A stretch of DNA of 64,000 nucleotides from Borrelia turicatae 91E135 (GTDB taxonomy: Bacteria > Spirochaetota > Spirochaetia > Borreliales > Borreliaceae), in contig NC_008710.1 in NCBI RefSeq assembly GCF_000012085.2, positions 62,001-126,000 of the forward strand, read 5' to 3'. Below, piece by piece: positions 59,550 to 64,000 of the stretch (its first letter is position 1; the number at the start of each line of letters is the position of its first letter). Position numbers and translations under genes: made by a program. Under the pieces are notes generated by a model. The model worked only from the letters and a program-made list of their open reading frames with translations, was not told the origin of the DNA and searched no databases.

Positions 59550-60320
59550 CTAACTCGACAACTCAAAACCATGTAGACTCCCTAAATTCACAATAACACT
59601 ATATAAATCATCTTCAATAGCATTACCTACTGCCATAACAAAAATTACTAAATTATATTTAGGAGAAACATCTTTTGTAAAAAAGCTATCGCTAATATGC
59701 TTAAGATCAAATGGCCTATTTGTACTGTTCGTAACTTTAGATTTTTTCAAAGCTTCAGAAAACTCCCTATACAAATCATTAACAACATAAGATCTATATA
59801 CAGTCTTGATACTCCTAATAAGAGGGGCTGAAGAACTATTACCTTTTCTTATATTAATAAAAACCGAACCAGGGGTACTTTTTCTCAAATTTTCAAAATT
59901 AAGTTCAAAATATAAAGGAAAATTTCCTTGAATCCAGCTTTTGTCTAATTTCAAAGTCGGTTTCCCTGAAAAACGATCACCATCCAAATTAATTTTATAA
60001 AATCCCCTTCTATTAAACTCATTAACATTATTAAAAACACTCTTTAAAGCATTAAAATCTTTTTGAACACTTTCTGCAAAACCCCTAAAATGGTAATTTG
60101 ATCCTTCTGGATAAAATTTATAATATATATCAAAACCCCTAACCCTAGAATTATGGTTATTACCAAAATACCAAGAAGGCAACGCAAAAGCAAGAGTATC
60201 TCTGGAAGCTCTACTATCAATAACCAAAGGAGAATCGACTATGACAATATCCTCAAGACCACAACTAACTACTAATAAAAAAACAATTAATAATATAATA
60301 TTATTATCAAATTTTTTCAT
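59550..60320 (-). CDS. Putative lipoprotein
   Basis: 256 residues from ATG 60320. The signal ends LLVVSCGLED, a spirochete lipobox with the modified Cys at about 20. The body is mixed with strands (TLKLDKSWIQGNFPLYFELNF). No family recognised. The start lacks a clear ribosome site. Confidence 0.65.
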   Translation of the reverse strand: MKKFDNNIILLIVFLLVVSCGLEDIVIVDSPLVIDSRASRDTLAFALPSWYFGNNHNSRVRGFDIYYKFYPEGSNYHFRGFAESVQKDFNALKSVFNNVNEFNRRGFYKINLDGDRFSGKPTLKLDKSWIQGNFPLYFELNFENLRKSTPGSVFINIRKGNSSSAPLIRSIKTVYRSYVVNDLYREFSEALKKSKVTNSTNRPFDLKHISDSFFTKDVSPKYNLVIFVMAVGNAIEDDLYSVIVNLGSLHGFELSS

Positions 60321-60344
60321 ACTAAAACAAAAAAACAAACTAAA

Positions 60345-60947
60345 TCATCTAAGCTGCAAAAGCTTATTCTTGGCAAGATTAACATATAAGTTATTTTCAT
60401 AAGAAAAATTAGCAATCTCTGAGTATATATCAATAGCCAATTTTTTATCTCTAGTTTCAATTAATACTGCCTTACCAAGCAGGGCTCTAATTTTAATAAA
60501 ATCTAATTTAGTCTGCTTAATCAAATTATCATATATGATTAAAGCATTATCCACCTGTCCCATTTTTTCATAAATCACAGCTTTATTAAGATAGGCAAGT
60601 TCTCTTTCAATCCATTTTGAACCAATAACAATATCTAAATCCTCAAGAGCTTCTTTGTATAAACCTTTACTTTGAAAATAAGTAGATCTGGCAAGATAAA
60701 ACCGTGAAAGAAATTCATAAGCAACATCGTCTCTCTTATTTATAGACTCCTCTATCTTAGACTCTAATTCAAGTTTCTCTTCAATATTTTTTGCTCTTAA
60801 ATACAGATTTAAATCTCTCTCAAGATTTTCTACTACTTCCCCTCCTGCCTTAACATAATCTACATCCATAGAACTATAAAAATAAACAACAATTCCCACA
60901 AAAACAATAACTGCAAAAATACCTATAAAAAATTTATTTTTAAACAT
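60345..60947 (-). CDS. Membrane-anchored TPR-like protein
   Basis: 200 residues from ATG 60947, seven bases after AAGAGG and overlapping rpsA by eight bases. One N-terminal helix (about 7-26), then TPR-like helices (KGLYKEALEDLDIVIG; YLNKAVIYEKMGQVDNALIIYDNLI). Probably periplasmic and a partner for neighbouring envelope proteins. Confidence 0.7.
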   Translation of the reverse strand: MFKNKFFIGIFAVIVFVGIVVYFYSSMDVDYVKAGGEVVENLERDLNLYLRAKNIEEKLELESKIEESINKRDDVAYEFLSRFYLARSTYFQSKGLYKEALEDLDIVIGSKWIERELAYLNKAVIYEKMGQVDNALIIYDNLIKQTKLDFIKIRALLGKAVLIETRDKKLAIDIYSEIANFSYENNLYVNLAKNKLLQLR

Positions 60948-62601
60948 CAGCATTCCTCTTTAACAGATTTGCAAAGGGTTTATAAGATTCTTCATCATCT
61001 TCCTTAAACAAATAAGAAGAAATTTCTTCGCTTGATTTTTGCTCTTTATACGCCCTATAAGAAAGCAAAACTAATTTGTTTTTAAAATCAATATTGGTGA
61101 TTATAACTTTAAGTTTGTCTCCAATATTCAAATTTTCAAAAGTCTCCAAACTGGACTCTTTTGTATCTCCAAGTTGTATTTTACTAATAAATCCCATTAT
61201 TTTACCATAAACTCTTACCTGAACTCCCTTTGACTTCTTCTCTACAATTTCAACTTCAAGAGTATCACCTTTCTTATAGCTCTTAGAAAAATCATCCCAA
61301 GGATTCTCTTCCAACTGTTTAATTCCCAACTTAATATTTTGCTTCTTTGCATCAAGTTCAATTACTTTTCCACTAATTGAACTGCCTAATTTAAAGTATT
61401 CCTCAGGATTAACTTCGTCAATCCAAGAAATATCAAATTTACTAATATATGCGTCTATACCTTCTTCAATGCTCACAAAAGCACCCGTCTTTGTAATATT
61501 TTTAACAACACCCTGAACAACTTTACCAACAGCACACCTTTGAGCCAAATTATTCCATGGATTTTCATTAACTTGCTTAATACCTAAAGATATTTTTTGA
61601 TTTTCCTTGTCTATCTCCAAAATCTTAACTTCTACGATTTGACCAACTTTAACTAATTCCTGAGGACTTTTTATAACCCTTACCCAAGAAAAATTACTTA
61701 TATGAATAAATCCTGATATCTCACTATCAAGTTCAACTACAGCCCCAAAAGGTAATATTTTGACAACTTTGCCCTTTACAATACTCTCAACCTTATACTT
61801 AGCCTCAACAGAATCCCAAGGATTTGTCTTTAAAGCCTTAAGAGATAACTCCATCTTTACTGCATTTACATTTAATTTAATGATTTTCAATCTTAATTTA
61901 TCACCAACACGAATAAAATCTTCAATATTCTCAACACGATTAAATGCAATATTCCTTTTATGCAATACTCCTAAAACAAGATTTTTAACCTTTATAATAG
62001 CACTATAATCTGTAATTCTTTCAACAACACCATCAACTATATCCCCCTCATTATAAGAACTAACAAGTTCTTTTTTCTTTACAAGCTCTCTCTCTCGCTC
62101 CAAAGTTCGTCTATCAAGAATAAGCCTAAGACCATCGGTTTTATCTGCCTGAACAACATAAAACTCAACCACTAAACCTCTTTTTAATTTTTCATCTCTA
62201 AATTTAGAACTCAAATAAGATGGCATAAATCCAATAACATTCTCATTAATCTGAACTTTATAGCCACTTGAAAGTTCAGCTAAAATCTTGCCTTTAAGCA
62301 CCTTTCTATTTGAAATATACTCATCAATCTTATCTTGCAAATTTAGAGAATCAAGCTTTGCAACACTAAGAACTAATCCTAATTCTCCCCCTACTTTTGT
62401 AACTATTGCATCAAGCTTATCTCCAATACTTGGAATGGTTTCAAATTCATCGATTTTAATAAAACCTTCAGATTTATAACCAATATCTACAAGCACATAA
62501 TCTTTCATGACATTTATAACAACACCAGAAACACTACTACCTAGTTCTACTTTTTCAAGAACCTTTAGATAATTTTCTTGTAAATCTTCTTGATTTTCCA
62601 T
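60940..62601 (-). CDS. rpsA: Ribosomal protein S1
   Basis: 553 residues from ATG 62601 with GAGAGG upstream, inside the cmk end. Six S1 RNA-binding repeats are visible, for example GSSVSGVVINVMKDYVLVDIG, GDIVDGVVERITDYSAIIKV, GKVVQGVVKNITKTGAFVS and GDTLEVEIVEKKSKGVQV. It helps the ribosome load weak-SD messages. Usual length. Confidence 0.93.
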   Translation of the reverse strand: MENQEDLQENYLKVLEKVELGSSVSGVVINVMKDYVLVDIGYKSEGFIKIDEFETIPSIGDKLDAIVTKVGGELGLVLSVAKLDSLNLQDKIDEYISNRKVLKGKILAELSSGYKVQINENVIGFMPSYLSSKFRDEKLKRGLVVEFYVVQADKTDGLRLILDRRTLERERELVKKKELVSSYNEGDIVDGVVERITDYSAIIKVKNLVLGVLHKRNIAFNRVENIEDFIRVGDKLRLKIIKLNVNAVKMELSLKALKTNPWDSVEAKYKVESIVKGKVVKILPFGAVVELDSEISGFIHISNFSWVRVIKSPQELVKVGQIVEVKILEIDKENQKISLGIKQVNENPWNNLAQRCAVGKVVQGVVKNITKTGAFVSIEEGIDAYISKFDISWIDEVNPEEYFKLGSSISGKVIELDAKKQNIKLGIKQLEENPWDDFSKSYKKGDTLEVEIVEKKSKGVQVRVYGKIMGFISKIQLGDTKESSLETFENLNIGDKLKVIITNIDFKNKLVLLSYRAYKEQKSSEEISSYLFKEDDEESYKPFANLLKRNADV

Positions 62602-62603
62602 TC

Positions 62604-63272
62604 TCACCTCTCTATCACTTTTTTTTTCAAATTAAACGTCTTTATGATAATATTACATACATCATCTAAGCATTTATAGCTTGTATCAATATAAAACACT
62701 TCCTTATCCAATTTCAATTTACCATACTCTTTATTTTGATCAATCTCATCCCGTCTCTCTAGTGCTTGCTCTAACTCATTTAAAGTTACATTATCACTCC
62801 TTTGATTATACCGTCTTAAAGCTCGCACTTTAACAGAAGCATCAAGATAAATCTTGACCTCAGCTTCTGGAAATACTACAGTAGTAATATCTCTACCCTC
62901 TATTATATAATTATCATCCTTTAATTTAACTATTTCTCTTAATTTTTTATTAACAATATTTCTAACACCTATATAAGAAGAATAAAGAGAAACTTGAAAA
63001 TCTATTCTTTCATTTAAAATATGGCTTATAACATTTGTACCATTAAGCAAAAAATCAAAACCATTAAATTTGATATCATTTTGTGATACAAGTTCCAAAA
63101 TTTTACTCTCACTAAGCAAATCATATTCGTTTAGTGAAAACCTTTGAGCAATCAAAGTTATTATCCTATAAAAATAACCAGAGCTAATAAACTTAAACCC
63201 TAATCTCATCCCCAATGCTTTCGCAATCGAGCTTTTCCCCGAAGCTGACGGGCCATCAATTGCTATTACCAT
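62604..63272 (-). CDS. cmk: Cytidylate kinase
   Basis: 222 residues. P-loop GPSASGKSSIAKAL at 7-20; the CMP-binding region with GRDITTVVFPEAEVKIYLDA near 125-145 and RRYNQRSD follow. Phosphorylates CMP and dCMP. Conserved next to rpsA in many bacteria. Confidence 0.93.
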   Translation of the reverse strand: MVIAIDGPSASGKSSIAKALGMRLGFKFISSGYFYRIITLIAQRFSLNEYDLLSESKILELVSQNDIKFNGFDFLLNGTNVISHILNERIDFQVSLYSSYIGVRNIVNKKLREIVKLKDDNYIIEGRDITTVVFPEAEVKIYLDASVKVRALRRYNQRSDNVTLNELEQALERRDEIDQNKEYGKLKLDKEVFYIDTSYKCLDDVCNIIIKTFNLKKKVIER

Positions 63273-64000
63273 TTAATATTCTCCCAAAATTTGTGTCTTG
63301 AATTTATTAATCTTAGCTAAAGACAAAACCTTAATTTGCCCTTCTTTTAAATCATCCAATTTAATATTACCTATTCTAATTCTGTGAATTTTCTTTAAAA
63401 AAATATTCTTACTTAAAAAAACTTTTCGAATCTCCCTATTTTTACCTTCCGTTAAAACCAATTTAACAGAATTATTGCCAAGCATTACATAAGATTTTAA
63501 CTTAAAAATTTCCCTTCCTATCTTTATTCCATGTTTAAAATTAATAAGCAAATTCTCATTAACAGCCCTTTTTGACTCAACAATATACTCTTTTTCAACC
63601 TTACTCCTTGGATGAACAATATTATTTGCGAACTGACCATCATTAGTAAAAAGTAAAAGCCCAGAACTTTTAAAATCAAGTCTACCAATTGAAAATAAAC
63701 GTTCTTTAAACAAAGGCTGAACTAAAGATATTGCCAACTGTCTCCCCTCTGGATCAAAATTGGAACACAAATAATTTTTAGGTTTATGAAGGGCTATATA
63801 AATCTTACTTTCAACTTTACAATCCCTAAAAACAAATACCTGTTTTCTACACTCCACTCTATCACCCAAGAACACCTTATCTCCAAGTTTTGCAAGAGTA
63901 TTGTTTATTCTAACAGAATTCTTTCTTATAAGATCTTCACAAAACCTCCTAGAGCCCACACCTTTCTCTGCTAAAAAAACATGAACTCTAAGCCCTTTGC
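63273..64000 (-). CDS. rluB: 23S rRNA pseudouridine synthase, 5' end cut off
   Basis: The frame stays open through the window edge; residues before the internal GTG 63959 (LRVHVFLAEKGVGSRRF) complete the S4 RNA-binding domain, so the true start is outside. The catalytic Asp is in GRLDFKSSGLLLF. KNREIRKVF is the second family motif. RsuA/RluB/RluE family; RluB is the most likely type from context. Confidence 0.85.
   Translation of the reverse strand, partial: KGLRVHVFLAEKGVGSRRFCEDLIRKNSVRINNTLAKLGDKVFLGDRVECRKQVFVFRDCKVESKIYIALHKPKNYLCSNFDPEGRQLAISLVQPLFKERLFSIGRLDFKSSGLLLFTNDGQFANNIVHPRSKVEKEYIVESKRAVNENLLINFKHGIKIGREIFKLKSYVMLGNNSVKLVLTEGKNREIRKVFLSKNIFLKKIHRIRIGNIKLDDLKEGQIKVLSLAKINKFKTQILGEY

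Overview
The window is chromosomal DNA from a Borrelia-type spirochete. Support for this comes from the very AT-rich sequence, the V-type (not F-type) ATPase operon, L-lactate dehydrogenase, a SufS/SufU pair without a SUF cluster machine, a three-gene Lol-like ABC exporter, and a gene order that, from memory and not checked, runs parallel to the B. burgdorferi block BB0067 to BB0129. The protein sequences look diverged from what I recall of Lyme-group species, so a relapsing-fever-group species is a plausible but unproven guess. I see no tRNA, rRNA, insertion sequence, prophage or CRISPR array. It reads as compact core chromosome.

Layout: 1-584 is the 5' part of a leftward Xaa-Pro aminopeptidase. 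706-15280 is a long rightward run: HAD phosphatase, M29 aminopeptidase, DUF212 membrane protein, a membrane lipoprotein, an RnfC-RnfD-like fusion and an RnfA/RnfE-like protein, prfB with a programmed frameshift, a PEGA protein, ftsY, a repeat protein, and lolC-lolD-lolE. 15310-16903 holds two leftward genes of unknown function. 17100-20495 holds sufS, sufU and comM. 20518-36155 is a leftward block with ldh, lepA, a TPR-like exported protein, the V-ATPase operon (atpE, DUF2764, atpA, atpB, atpD, atpI, atpK), mutS2, rsgA and murI. 36298-38285 is asnS plus a lysine-rich exported protein. 38282-45881 runs leftward: phosphoribosyltransferase, htrA, map, a TPR protein, nusB, a SurA-like foldase and thiolase. 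46057-47412 is one rightward exported protein. 47514-52617 is dnaB, rplI, rpsR, ssb, rpsF and a PTS permease. 52845-53531 is a hemolysin III-like protein. 53576-64000 runs leftward: rseP, cdsA, uppS, frr, tsf, rpsB, maf, three small envelope proteins, rpsA, cmk and rluB, the last cut by the window edge.

The genes serve translation, envelope building (lipoprotein export, undecaprenyl and phospholipid synthesis, periplasmic quality control), fermentative energy metabolism (Ldh, V-ATPase, sugar PTS) and peptide use. The most interesting system is at 4825-7701. Two adjacent genes keep the folds of Rnf/Nqr redox-pump subunits C, D and A/E but have lost every visible iron-sulfur and flavin signature. 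This fits an organism group known to avoid iron and suggests a repurposed, cofactor-free Rnf remnant. Other points are a PTS IIB domain lacking its phosphorylated cysteine, a hairpin that hides the ribosome site of the gene after asnS, a terminator whose loop holds the stop codons of two convergent genes, and perfect inverted repeats upstream of ldh and between the first two genes.
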